Shown: positions 16,693 through 24,513 of the stretch, in pieces
Layout: each line of letters starts with the position of its first letter
Position numbering within the stretch: position 1 is the stretch's first letter
Source of the DNA: Archaeoglobus sp. UBA230
GTDB lineage: Archaea > Halobacteriota > Archaeoglobi > Archaeoglobales > Archaeoglobaceae
Direction of reading: 5' to 3'
DNA: 36,389 bases
Assembly: GCA_002507545.1 (NCBI GenBank)
Contig: DAVR01000047.1
Span: 1-36,389 of the forward strand
Made by a program: the position numbers and the translations under genes
The notes under the pieces: generated by a model
Database searches by the model: none
What the model was told of the DNA's origin: nothing
What the model saw: only the letters and a program-made list of their open reading frames with translations

Positions 16693-17324
16693 GGAGAGAA
16701 AAGTTTCGCTCTCGTCATATATCTTTTGGCCTTCTCGACACTCCAACCCACATCTCCAATCTTCGAGAGATCGTGAGCATCACTTCCTATGGAGTATATC
16801 AGCTTTCTATCTCTGCAAAGTTCAAGAAAAGAGTCCGATGGGGACCTGTGAGATGAATTAAGCTCAATTGCAATTCCAAGCTGTTCAGCCATGTCAACGA
16901 GTTTCCTGTCCATTTCCGGGATGTTATCATCGAAGCCAAAAAGTTTTGAGAAGGGATGACCAATGACATCAATCTCGTTCTTTTCTATGCATCTCAGAAT
17001 CCTCTCATAGTAATTTCTCCCGTAAACGAACTCATGGATGGAAGCGATAACGAATTCAAAGTCAAAATCTGGAAGTATTATCTCCCCAGCACCGTCAATA
17101 CTGCACTCAATTCCACTGTATATTTTTACACCGTAAAGTGAGGATGCATTGTCAATTTCAATCTGCCTTTGTTTGGCTTTAGCCTCTGTAAGACCGAAGT
17201 ATAACTCTACCGAGTGATCTACAACAGCTACAGCTTTCAGTCCAAGTTCCTTCGCCTTTCTCGCAATATCATCAATCGTCGCGCTACCATCCGAATAGGT
17301 GGAGTGAACATGCATATCCAGCAT
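16689..17324 (-). CDS. PHP-domain metal-dependent phosphoesterase
   Basis: PHP-family protein of 211 residues. The metal-binding motifs appear in order: DMHVHSTYSDG at the N-terminus, VVDHS, GIECSID, ASIHEF, IGHPFSKLFG and a C-terminal GSDAHD. This full set predicts an active trinuclear-metal phosphoesterase, similar to histidinol-phosphatase or nucleotide 3',5'-bisphosphatase relatives; the substrate is unknown. The ATG at 17324 is preferred over a GTG two codons earlier because GGTG lies close upstream. It starts 20 bases after the TrmB-family gene, and its stop overlaps the Nudix start. Confidence 0.88.
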   Translation of the reverse strand: MLDMHVHSTYSDGSATIDDIARKAKELGLKAVAVVDHSVELYFGLTEAKAKQRQIEIDNASSLYGVKIYSGIECSIDGAGEIILPDFDFEFVIASIHEFVYGRNYYERILRCIEKNEIDVIGHPFSKLFGFDDNIPEMDRKLVDMAEQLGIAIELNSSHRSPSDSFLELCRDRKLIYSIGSDAHDLSKIGDVGWSVEKAKRYMTRAKLFSP

Positions 17325-17344
17325 TTTCACACCACTACTCAGAT

Positions 17345-18037
17345 TTACTCAGATTTCATAAAGTTGATTACCGGAATTATCACCATCTTGGAGAACTCAA
17401 TAACCGCCGAGCTTTCGCTTACTATTGCTATCTGCGTTCCGTCAAGAAAGATTGACATCGTCTTCTCGTTGTCAAAGATGAAAAGACCATGACAGAAGTT
17501 TTTAAAGCTCTTTGCTACCTCCTCTTTTTTCCTGAACTCGTATGATTCTGCAGTTTCTATGATGCTTGCGTTTGATGAAATCAGGATGAGTTTACATTTT
17601 GCCTTCCTTAGGATTTCAGCCACAGAGTCAGGGATGTAAGACAACACACCGACTATTTCCTTCCTTGCATCCTCAACAAATTCCCTGATCTTCTCAAGAA
17701 CCATTTCTCCTCTGTAAACCCTGATAATATCAACTTCTTCGGCCTCTATTTTCGGTAGTTCCCTCTTTAAATACTCAATGTTTTCATTAACTCTGCGAGA
17801 AAGGGCAAAGATGACATCTCTGGCACTCAAAGCCTTGAATTTTCTCGGCTTTCCAAAAGACTCTACAAGACCCTTTGATAGCAGAGAATCCATTACATCG
17901 TAAACAGACGTTCTTGGTATCCCGCTAAGCTCCGAAACCTCCTTGGCAGTTAAAGTTCCTTTTGATAGCAAAGCTACAAGGGCTTTCGCCTCGTAATCGC
18001 TGAGTCCAAAGCTTTTTAGCACATCAACTAACCCCAT
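17345..18037 (-). CDS. TrmB-family transcriptional regulator
   Basis: Predicted DNA-binding regulator of 230 residues. The N-terminal winged helix (about 5-75) is typical of TrmB: LSDYEAKALVALLSKGTLTA, then EVSELSGIPRTSVYDVMDSLLSKGLVE. The C-terminal half (about 95-225) resembles the TrmB effector region (EKIREFVEDARKEIVGVLSYI). The frame is open far upstream, but the ATG at 18037 starts the conserved domain and lies 26-27 bases from a TATA element, so the mRNA is probably leaderless. It is divergent from, and shares promoter DNA with, the COG1361/RND exporter operon, which makes control of that operon likely. The ligand is unknown. Confidence 0.9.
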   Translation of the reverse strand: MGLVDVLKSFGLSDYEAKALVALLSKGTLTAKEVSELSGIPRTSVYDVMDSLLSKGLVESFGKPRKFKALSARDVIFALSRRVNENIEYLKRELPKIEAEEVDIIRVYRGEMVLEKIREFVEDARKEIVGVLSYIPDSVAEILRKAKCKLILISSNASIIETAESYEFRKKEEVAKSFKNFCHGLFIFDNEKTMSIFLDGTQIAIVSESSAVIEFSKMVIIPVINFMKSE

Positions 18038-18059
18038 CGAAACCTTCTGAATCGTAAGG

Positions 18060-18067
18060 TATAAATA
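18060..18067. promoter_or_regulatory. Shared bidirectional TATA element (TrmB gene / exporter operon)
   Basis: TATAAATA on the plus strand (TATTTATA on the minus strand) is the only clear TATA-like element in the 65 bases between the two start codons. Its centre is 26-27 bases from the TrmB-family ATG at 18037, fitting a leaderless mRNA. On the other side it predicts a start near 18090, 13 bases before the ATG at 18103, leaving room for the Shine-Dalgarno sequence AGGTGAT. Divergent transcripts would compete for the same element. Confidence 0.5.
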
Positions 18068-18102
18068 ATGTTTCGTTTCCGCTACTACGACAGGTGATAA
18101 AA

Positions 18103-19914
18103 ATGCGAAAACTTGCCCTAACTCTTGCTGCCTTATTGCTGCTGACGGGAATTGCATCTGCGCTGGATTACGAAGAGAAGCCGGATATAGCTGTTTCTTT
18201 TTACGGCTCGAACTACTTCCAGCGAGGAGATGAGAAAAATCTGATTCTGACGATTTACAACGATGCAAAGAATGAAAAAATACAGTATGATGACCAGCTG
18301 GAGGCAGGATTCTTTGCAGGCAGAGAGGATATGCTGTTCACAGCCTACAACCTCGATGTGAAACTTTATGGTAACGATTACATTGAAGTCAAGACCCCTG
18401 AACAGAAAATTCCCGCTCTGCCCCCAATGCAACCTGTAACCCTGAATTTTGTCGTGAAAATCAGCGACGATGCAAGGCCGGGAGAATATGAGCTGAATTT
18501 GAAAGTAGAGTATTACATTACTAACGATCTCAAAAGTTTGACGCCATTTCCTTCCACTACAATTCCTGAGCAAGAGCAGTTAGAGATCAAAGGAGGAGTT
18601 CAGACTGGAAACGGGACGATAGTCTATGTATACGAGTATCAGACGCAATACTACGAGTTGGAATACACCAAGAAGACAAAAACGATTCCGATAAAGCTCT
18701 ACATAGATGAAAAGCCTGTAACCCTTGAGGTCGTGGAGGTAAAATCCGAAGATTTGATAGGGAAAGGAAAGGGCAAGATAATTGTCGAGGTAAAAAATAA
18801 TGGAGACAAAACCGCAAAAAGCGCATACCTCGTTCTCGATACGCCGTCAGGTATAGAGGCTCAGGGGCTAAGCCTTCAGTCGCAGAATGTGCCGAGTATG
18901 CCAGTAAGCGGAGCGATGTCAGGCATGCCGGGAATGACTTCAATACCTTCAGGTATGACTGGAATGCCAAGTACGGGAACGACAACAGCACTCTCAACTG
19001 CAAAGGCTGCTTACTATGTCGGGGATATCAAACCCGGAGAAACTGCTGTCGCGACCTTTTACCTGAAAATAGAGACGGAAGACGGTGGGTCTTACCCATT
19101 ACATATAAAGGCTGTATATCTGGACGAATATGGAAGGCTGACGGAGAGTGAGAGCACGACCTTTGGCATAGTCGTCAAAGATGCTCCACATATCACGGTG
19201 AAAAACGTCGAAAGCAGAGTTTACGTGAACGCAAAAGGAGAAGTGAGAGTGACGCTTGTCAGCGATACAGATTTGAGTGACGCGAGTGTTAGAATTTCTG
19301 CATATTCTCCGCTTTCCGTTCTGAGTTCCAAATACTACATTGGCGACATCAAGTCTGGAAAGGAGTTTACAGCTATTTTCAAGCTCAAGGCATCGAGTGA
19401 AGCTGAGGCTGTTACGTATCCCGCAGAACTTACGGTCGCATTCAGAACCATGGACGAATACGTGGAACTCGACCCAGTTAGAATCGGTGTAAAAGTCAAT
19501 CCAAAGATGGAATTTGAAGTTCAGGGACAGCCAAGCATTGCCGCTGGAGAAGAGAAGATTTTAACCTTCAGAATCAAAAATATCGGAGAGTTCGAAGTTA
19601 AGGACGCAACGGCGAGGATAACCATTGTAGACCCATTCTCATCTTCTGACGACTCAGCATTCATCGGTGACCTCAAACCCGGAGAATCTGCGAATGCGAG
19701 CTTTAAGATAAGCGTTGACAGTGACGCCACACCCAAGCTTTACGCTCTGAACCTTGAGGTTAAATACAAAGACCCAGAAGGGGAGTGGGCCATTAGCGAG
19801 CCTGCGAAGGCTGTGATTAGTGTTGCACCAGCAAAGCCACCATATATGTTATATGGTATTGTAGGGCTGATACTGATTGCAGCGATAGTCGCTTACCTCA
19901 GACGGAGACAATGA
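18103..19914 (+). CDS. S-layer-like (COG1361) membrane-anchored surface protein
   Basis: A 603-residue exported protein with a signal peptide (cleavage after about GIASA, residue 20) and one C-terminal membrane anchor (about 580-597) followed by RRRQ. Three Ig-like/CARDB-type modules each carry a near-identical turn: YYVGDIKPGE (304-313), YYIGDIKSGK (411-420) and FIGDLKPGES (520-529). A Met/Gly/Pro/Ser-rich linker (about 264-291) has six Met. The ATG at 18103 has the Shine-Dalgarno sequence AGGTGAT; a GTG three codons earlier is less likely. COG1361 proteins often neighbour RND exporters in archaea; here the stop overlaps the exporter start (ATGA), so it is probably an external accessory subunit. 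Confidence 0.82.
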   Translation: MRKLALTLAALLLLTGIASALDYEEKPDIAVSFYGSNYFQRGDEKNLILTIYNDAKNEKIQYDDQLEAGFFAGREDMLFTAYNLDVKLYGNDYIEVKTPEQKIPALPPMQPVTLNFVVKISDDARPGEYELNLKVEYYITNDLKSLTPFPSTTIPEQEQLEIKGGVQTGNGTIVYVYEYQTQYYELEYTKKTKTIPIKLYIDEKPVTLEVVEVKSEDLIGKGKGKIIVEVKNNGDKTAKSAYLVLDTPSGIEAQGLSLQSQNVPSMPVSGAMSGMPGMTSIPSGMTGMPSTGTTTALSTAKAAYYVGDIKPGETAVATFYLKIETEDGGSYPLHIKAVYLDEYGRLTESESTTFGIVVKDAPHITVKNVESRVYVNAKGEVRVTLVSDTDLSDASVRISAYSPLSVLSSKYYIGDIKSGKEFTAIFKLKASSEAEAVTYPAELTVAFRTMDEYVELDPVRIGVKVNPKMEFEVQGQPSIAAGEEKILTFRIKNIGEFEVKDATARITIVDPFSSSDDSAFIGDLKPGESANASFKISVDSDATPKLYALNLEVKYKDPEGEWAISEPAKAVISVAPAKPPYMLYGIVGLILIAAIVAYLRRRQ

Positions 19915-22190
19915 CGTTCGCTGAACTGCTCGAAAAAATTGCACATTTTGTAGCAAAGAGACCCGGACTTGTCATTTCCCTAATTTCCATTGTTATCATA
20001 CTCTCCGCGATCTCCGCACAAAACATCACTTTGACTTCAGGAACAGAGTCTATGTTCAGTGAAAAAAATGTGATATACAAGCAATACAAGCTTTACCAGA
20101 AGGATTTTGGAGTTGGAGCTGAAGACTTGTTTATTCTCATTAAGGGAGACGATGTTGTAAGTCTTGAAGTGTATCAATATCTCCTCGATCTGCAGAAAAG
20201 AATTGAAAGCGTGGATGGTGTCAGCGGCACAGTTTCTCCTGCATCAATTGTAGCTAAGATTTACGGCTATCTACCCCCAGATGAGGCAAAAGTTAAGCAA
20301 GCAACTGGGCTTTACGCCTCCGATCTTGTTCCTAAGCCCACATTAGCCCTCATGATAGTGCACCTCGGAACGTCAGACAAAACCGAGCAGGAAGAGGTAG
20401 CGATTGAAGTTGAAAAGGTTATCAAGTTCTCAGAGCCACCAACAGGGCTGACTTTGCAGCTTACCGGTAGCCCTGCGCTCAGTTACCAGATTGAGAGGGA
20501 AATCGGAAAAAGCTTGGGCATAACAATGATGGCATCAATAATATTGATGATCCTTATCCTTTTTCTGACATTCAGTGGCGCTGTTAGAAAGAAATACACC
20601 GCGTTTATGCCTCTTCTAATCTCTGTGCTCTCCGTTCAGGTAGTTTACGGCCTAATGCCAGTTCTTGGAATCTCTCTCTCAGAGCACACAAACGGTGCTT
20701 TGCCTATGCTTATAGGACTGGGCATAGAGTACGGAGCACAGTTGCAGAACAGATACGAGGAAGAGAGGAGAGAAGGAAGAGGAGTAGACCAGTCCATAGT
20801 CATATCCGTTACAAGAACTGGATTGGCCATTGTGATGGCTCTCGTTACAACCGTTATCGGTTTTATGTCCATGCTTGCACCTGGGATACCAGCGATGGCT
20901 CAGTTCGGCATCGTCTCTTCTCTTGGTCTCATTGTTGCCTACTTCCTCACACTTACTTTACTGCCAGCCATATTGAAGACGATAGACCGCTGGAATGATA
21001 GAAAGCAGAGGCAGGATAGCATTGTATACAAAAAAGAGGTTGGAGGGGTGGTTGGGAAGGTAGGAATGCTCGAAAGGGTTCTTTCTACAGTCTCCGGACT
21101 AACAGCCTCCAGACCACTTGGAATTCTCGTTTTTGCATCTCTTATAGTCCTTTTTGGGCTATATGCCGCTCCGCAAATTGAGCTTGAAACGAACTACAAC
21201 AAATATGTTCCGCAGAACATGCCAGCAATCCAGAGATTTAACGAAATCGAGAGGGTTGTGGGTGGGCAGTCAACTTACACACTGGTTCTGGCAACCGACG
21301 AGATCAATGCTGAAACCCTAAGAAAGATTGATGAGATGACAAAATACATTGTATCAAAAGAGGAGCTTGTATACGACTACAGTTCCATAACCAAGCTAAT
21401 AGAGGGGGTAAGAAAGGCCTACGGTCTACATGGACTGCCAGAGAGTGATGCAGAACTTACCTATATCTTAAGCTCATTGCCAAAATCAGAGGTTGATAGA
21501 TACATTTCCGGAAATCTGGTCGCGATACATTTTTCTTCCAATGCAGATACTCAGGACGAGTTCATATCTCTCCACAAATCACTGGAGAAAGATGTTGAAT
21601 TTTACGGCTGGCATGGAGGATTCTACGTGACTGGAAGTCCCGTGATTTACGGTGAGATGGGCAGGCTGATGACCTCCGGTCAGACAACGATGACTGTGGT
21701 TGCATACATCTTCATTATCCTACTTCTGCTCGGAGTTTACAGGTCTTTGAGGAAAGCAGTTGTACCTTTAATAGCGATAACGTCCGTTATAGGAGTTATG
21801 AACACGATAATGTTTCTCACGGGCACCAAACAGACAATGATGTCCATCGCCTTGAACTCCATAACCCTTGGCCTTGGAATTGACTTTTCAATTCATGTGC
21901 TCGAAAGATATTTTGAAGAAAGGCAGAATTTCTCACCTGTTGCGGCAGTGAGGAGAACAATCGAGAGAACTGGAAAGGCAATAACAACCTCCGCACTTAC
22001 GATGGCAGGTGGTTTCGGCTCGCTAATGTTCTCCACCTTCCCGATAATGCAGAATTTCGGGTTTATAGCATTGATAGCGATTATATTCAGCCTAATTGCA
22101 GCATTAACCGTTGTTCCAGCATTCCTCATGCTCACAGAAGGACTTGACGTCAGAATTTCTAACATGATAAATAGCTCCAGAAGCACGTGA
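19911..22190 (+). CDS. RND superfamily exporter (HAE3/MMPL type)
   Basis: A 759-residue proton-driven transporter with the internal duplication of the RND superfamily. Each half has one membrane segment (about 18-36; about 395-412), a large external loop, then a five-helix block. The fourth-helix acidic motif is present in both halves, as GLGIEYGAQLQNRYEEE (about 269-285) and GLGIDFSIHVLERYFEE (about 654-670). Such proteins export hydrophobic molecules, drugs or lipids; the substrate is unknown. It overlaps the COG1361 gene by ATGA and is divergent from a TrmB regulator, which suggests regulated efflux or envelope-lipid transport. Confidence 0.92.
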   Translation: MTFAELLEKIAHFVAKRPGLVISLISIVIILSAISAQNITLTSGTESMFSEKNVIYKQYKLYQKDFGVGAEDLFILIKGDDVVSLEVYQYLLDLQKRIESVDGVSGTVSPASIVAKIYGYLPPDEAKVKQATGLYASDLVPKPTLALMIVHLGTSDKTEQEEVAIEVEKVIKFSEPPTGLTLQLTGSPALSYQIEREIGKSLGITMMASIILMILILFLTFSGAVRKKYTAFMPLLISVLSVQVVYGLMPVLGISLSEHTNGALPMLIGLGIEYGAQLQNRYEEERREGRGVDQSIVISVTRTGLAIVMALVTTVIGFMSMLAPGIPAMAQFGIVSSLGLIVAYFLTLTLLPAILKTIDRWNDRKQRQDSIVYKKEVGGVVGKVGMLERVLSTVSGLTASRPLGILVFASLIVLFGLYAAPQIELETNYNKYVPQNMPAIQRFNEIERVVGGQSTYTLVLATDEINAETLRKIDEMTKYIVSKEELVYDYSSITKLIEGVRKAYGLHGLPESDAELTYILSSLPKSEVDRYISGNLVAIHFSSNADTQDEFISLHKSLEKDVEFYGWHGGFYVTGSPVIYGEMGRLMTSGQTTMTVVAYIFIILLLLGVYRSLRKAVVPLIAITSVIGVMNTIMFLTGTKQTMMSIALNSITLGLGIDFSIHVLERYFEERQNFSPVAAVRRTIERTGKAITTSALTMAGGFGSLMFSTFPIMQNFGFIALIAIIFSLIAALTVVPAFLMLTEGLDVRISNMINSSRST

Positions 22191-22214
22191 GAGTTATACT
22201 GAGTATGAAGAAAA

Positions 22215-22224
22215 TTTAATATAT
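22215..22224 (+). promoter_or_regulatory. TATA box of the four-gene unknown operon
   Basis: TTTAATATAT is a strong archaeal TATA box centred 27 bases before the ATG at 22247, with no Shine-Dalgarno sequence between. A leaderless operon transcript is predicted. Confidence 0.65.
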
Positions 22225-22246
22225 GTAATCCCAAAACTTTTTCGCA

Positions 22247-22552
22247 ATGTTGAAAAAAATCTATTCAATTATGGGACATGGCGCATGTATAATAAAAGAT
22301 GGCCAAGTTTCAGAAGTTTATCTTTTAAGTGATGATGAAGTGGAACTAATTTCAAAATTCGCTCCGCTAACCTTATCCCTCCCCGAAGACTTTAAATTTG
22401 GTATATTTGAAGATGAAGATGGAAGAGTTGTGATTTTGAAGTATTCTGAAGGTTTTGTAGGTCTCCCCACGCAAAAGGAGAACGTGATGGAGCTGATCAA
22501 AGAAATCGAGGTGAAATTGTATGATCAAGTTTTATCTTCTCAAAATGGGTGA
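22247..22552 (+). CDS. Conserved-looking small protein, unknown (cluster gene A)
   Basis: I do not recognise this 101-residue soluble protein. It has no signal peptide or membrane segment. The pattern suggests beta strands (SIMGHGACIIKDGQVSEVYLL and FKFGIFEDEDGRVVILKYSEGFVGL) separated and followed by helices, a small alpha/beta fold. It is first in a tightly packed four-gene operon and probably leaderless, since the TATA box is 27 bases upstream. The last 32 bases overlap the next gene in a different frame. A resemblance to roadblock-type modules is possible but not demonstrable by eye. Confidence 0.7.
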   Translation: MLKKIYSIMGHGACIIKDGQVSEVYLLSDDEVELISKFAPLTLSLPEDFKFGIFEDEDGRVVILKYSEGFVGLPTQKENVMELIKEIEVKLYDQVLSSQNG

Positions 22553-22853
22553 CGAAATCCAAGAGCATGGAGAGGGAGCAGAAAAATACAAAGGTATTCT
22601 TCTAAAATTTGACGAAATGGGTTTAAAGAGAGCCGTAATTCTTCTTCAAAAAGATGCACTTTATTTTGAAAAAAGTGGTGTCTCGGTAATCGTTTGTGTG
22701 AGTAGAGAGAACATCGGTGCTGCAAAGATATTTTCGAAGAAGATAATGAGCAAATCCAAGAAGGTAGACCTCAGCTCACTTGAGGAAATTTTTGAATTTG
22801 CTGAAGAACTTGAGAGAATGAACCTGAATGGTATTGCAAAGTTTCTAAGGTGA
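22521..22853 (+). CDS. Small protein, unknown (cluster gene B)
   Basis: A 110-residue cytosolic-looking protein of unrecognised family. Strands around AVILLQKDALYFEKSGVSVIVCVSREN are followed by a helical C-terminus (EEIFEFAEELERMNLNGIAKFL). The ATG at 22521 has the Shine-Dalgarno sequence GAGGTG seven bases upstream, placed inside gene A, so the 32-base overlap looks real. A second ATG at 22545 is less well supported. The stop is four bases before the gene C start, so the operon is tightly coupled. Confidence 0.7.
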   Translation: MIKFYLLKMGDEIQEHGEGAEKYKGILLKFDEMGLKRAVILLQKDALYFEKSGVSVIVCVSRENIGAAKIFSKKIMSKSKKVDLSSLEEIFEFAEELERMNLNGIAKFLR

Positions 22854-22857
22854 GACG

Positions 22858-23367
22858 ATGCTGTACGAAGTTCTTGCAATCGTTTGCGGAGGATTTTTGG
22901 GGTTTGCAGCAACGTGGAAATTTGTCTCAACAAGCATTAAAGAGGAAAAAAAGAAGGAAGAGGAGATTAGAAGAGCAAAGATATCGTCAATTTCAACAGC
23001 CGTTGAAAAGAGAGTTTCTGAGAGTAAAATGACAAAGCCACCATCAGACCTGAGCGAATTTGTAGATTACCTCAGTGATAAATATATACTCGGAGAGATA
23101 ACCATTCTGACTCCTGAAGGTTTGCCAATTGTATCAAATAGCTCAACTTATGAGGAGGATGCGGCAGTGGCTCCTGAAATTATGAGAGTTGCCAGAAGAC
23201 TTCTCAACTCAGACAGAATAGTTCTCTCCGGTGAAGATAGCAGAATACTCGTCATGCAAGCAAACCCTGATATAATACTCCACGCAAAAATTGCGAGAGA
23301 TATATCCAAGAGAGAAATGGACAGAATTCGAGATGAGGTAAACATGGTGATGGAGGGGTTGTTATGA
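22858..23367 (+). CDS. Membrane-anchored roadblock/LC7-like protein (cluster gene C)
   Basis: 169 residues. The N-terminus has one hydrophobic helix (about 2-22) and a highly charged Lys/Glu stretch (EEKKKEEEIRR), fitting a single membrane anchor. The C-terminal part (about 58-169) reads ITILTPEGLPIVSNSS, a helix (VAPEIMRVARRLLN), then strands (RIVLSGEDSRILVMQANPDIILHAKIA) and a final helix. This order resembles the roadblock/LC7 (MglB-like) fold that regulates small GTPases or forms scaffolds; the match is by eye and needs a profile search. Its start follows gene B by four bases and its stop overlaps gene D (ATGA). Confidence 0.72.
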   Translation: MLYEVLAIVCGGFLGFAATWKFVSTSIKEEKKKEEEIRRAKISSISTAVEKRVSESKMTKPPSDLSEFVDYLSDKYILGEITILTPEGLPIVSNSSTYEEDAAVAPEIMRVARRLLNSDRIVLSGEDSRILVMQANPDIILHAKIARDISKREMDRIRDEVNMVMEGLL

Positions 23368-23987
23368 TACACGCTTTTTTAATTCTCCTGACCCTCACGA
23401 CCATGCAGGCCAACCCCGGAGATGTTTTAGATGTAACCGTAAACGAGTCTGCAGTTCTGAGTGTGAATGATAGTTGCGTTTATTTCATTGAGAGCATGAC
23501 GAATACCTTAGACGCTGATGCAGGAAGTCACGAGGTTAAGGTGGGGATAAATTGCTCTCCAGGTATCAAAGAGATAAAAGCCAGTGGAGAGACTCTGATG
23601 TTGATTAACGTTTCGGAAGCTAACAAAACGTACGTTTCAACCTACGCTGCTCAGATGGAAAGAAAAAACCTCGCCTTACAGAAAAAGATCGAAAAACTTG
23701 AAGAGAATCTGAATGAGATGAAGACAAAGTACGAGGAGAGTGAAAGGCAGAAAGCTTTGCTTAAAATTGATAACGAACTGCTTCAAAACCAGATAAAATC
23801 ACTCCTCGATGAACTGAACAAGAGTCAGAAGGAGTTGAAAGAGAAGAAGGGGACTTTAAGTATCCTCCAGAGCCAATTACAATCTCTGAGCAGACAAAGC
23901 CAGATATATAGACTGGTGACTTTCTTCATTCTGTCGCTCTTCGTTGGCTCCTATGCCGCCTTGCTATACATGTCCAAAAAAGAATAG
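23364..23987 (+). CDS. Type I membrane coiled-coil protein (cluster gene D)
   Basis: A 207-residue protein of unrecognised family. A short signal peptide (MIHAFLILLTLTTMQA) is followed by a small beta-like domain with two cysteines (about 20-90: DSCVYFIE, INCSPG). A long coiled coil comes next (about 95-180; QKKIEKLEENLNEMKTKYEE and heptads beyond), then a C-terminal membrane helix (about 183-202) ending KKE. The head and coiled coil are predicted to be outside the cell with only a tiny cytosolic tail. The ATG overlaps the gene C stop. Genes C and D would place one anchored protein on each side of the membrane. Confidence 0.75.
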   Translation: MIHAFLILLTLTTMQANPGDVLDVTVNESAVLSVNDSCVYFIESMTNTLDADAGSHEVKVGINCSPGIKEIKASGETLMLINVSEANKTYVSTYAAQMERKNLALQKKIEKLEENLNEMKTKYEESERQKALLKIDNELLQNQIKSLLDELNKSQKELKEKKGTLSILQSQLQSLSRQSQIYRLVTFFILSLFVGSYAALLYMSKKE

Positions 23988-23988
23988 A

Positions 23989-24501
23989 TTACGGCTTATA
24001 TTTTTCACTTGAATTTGCTGTGAAGTTCTTTCCGAAGCTTGCGTGCATGACGAATTTGTAGTTAAGATCAGGCTTTCCTTCAACAAATGCGTCACCATGT
24101 GTGACGGCAACGATCTCCCCCACGAAGAAAGTATGATCCCCCGTCTCGACTTCCTCAACAACTCTGCACTCGATGTTAGCCTGACATTCCCTGATTGATG
24201 GAACTCTGACTTTTTTGGACTTAATCAGGGACAAGCTGAGCTTTTTAATCTTGTCCTCCTTGGCTCCACTCAACGTTCCAGCAGTCCAGACGTCCTTGAG
24301 CAGTTCTATGGTTGGAACTGCAACGACGAACTCACCACAGTCCTTGATGAGACTGTGGGTGTATCTTGTGTGACCAATAGCCACTCCGAGCATTTGCGGT
24401 TCAAAGGAAACGGGAACAACCCAATCCGCGGTCATAACATTCGGCTTTTCTACTCCTGACACTATCAAATACGTTCTCAAAGGATACAGATACTCCAACA
24501 C
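23989..24501 (-). CDS. Flavin reductase-like (FMN-binding split-barrel) protein
   Basis: 170-residue protein of the flavin reductase/flavoredoxin family, which binds FMN in a split barrel and transfers electrons from NAD(P)H or other donors. Family features are VSGVEKPNVMTADWVVPVSFEPQML near the N-terminus (FMN phosphate and ring region), VAIGHTRYTHSLI, the GEFVVAVPT strand and the GDHTFFVGEIVAV motif. The GTG start at 24501 has a strong Shine-Dalgarno sequence (GGAGGTG) five bases upstream. It lies 12 bases downstream of the HTH regulator and is probably co-transcribed with it. The electron donor and acceptor are unknown. Confidence 0.85.
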   Translation of the reverse strand: MLEYLYPLRTYLIVSGVEKPNVMTADWVVPVSFEPQMLGVAIGHTRYTHSLIKDCGEFVVAVPTIELLKDVWTAGTLSGAKEDKIKKLSLSLIKSKKVRVPSIRECQANIECRVVEEVETGDHTFFVGEIVAVTHGDAFVEGKPDLNYKFVMHASFGKNFTANSSEKYKP

Positions 24502-24513
24502 ACTCCCACCTCC

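Noticed and set aside
18038-18268. 77-residue N-terminal extension of the TrmB-family regulator
   Set aside because: It runs through the divergent promoter and the signal-peptide region of the opposite gene; the conserved TrmB domain starts right at the ATG at 18037.
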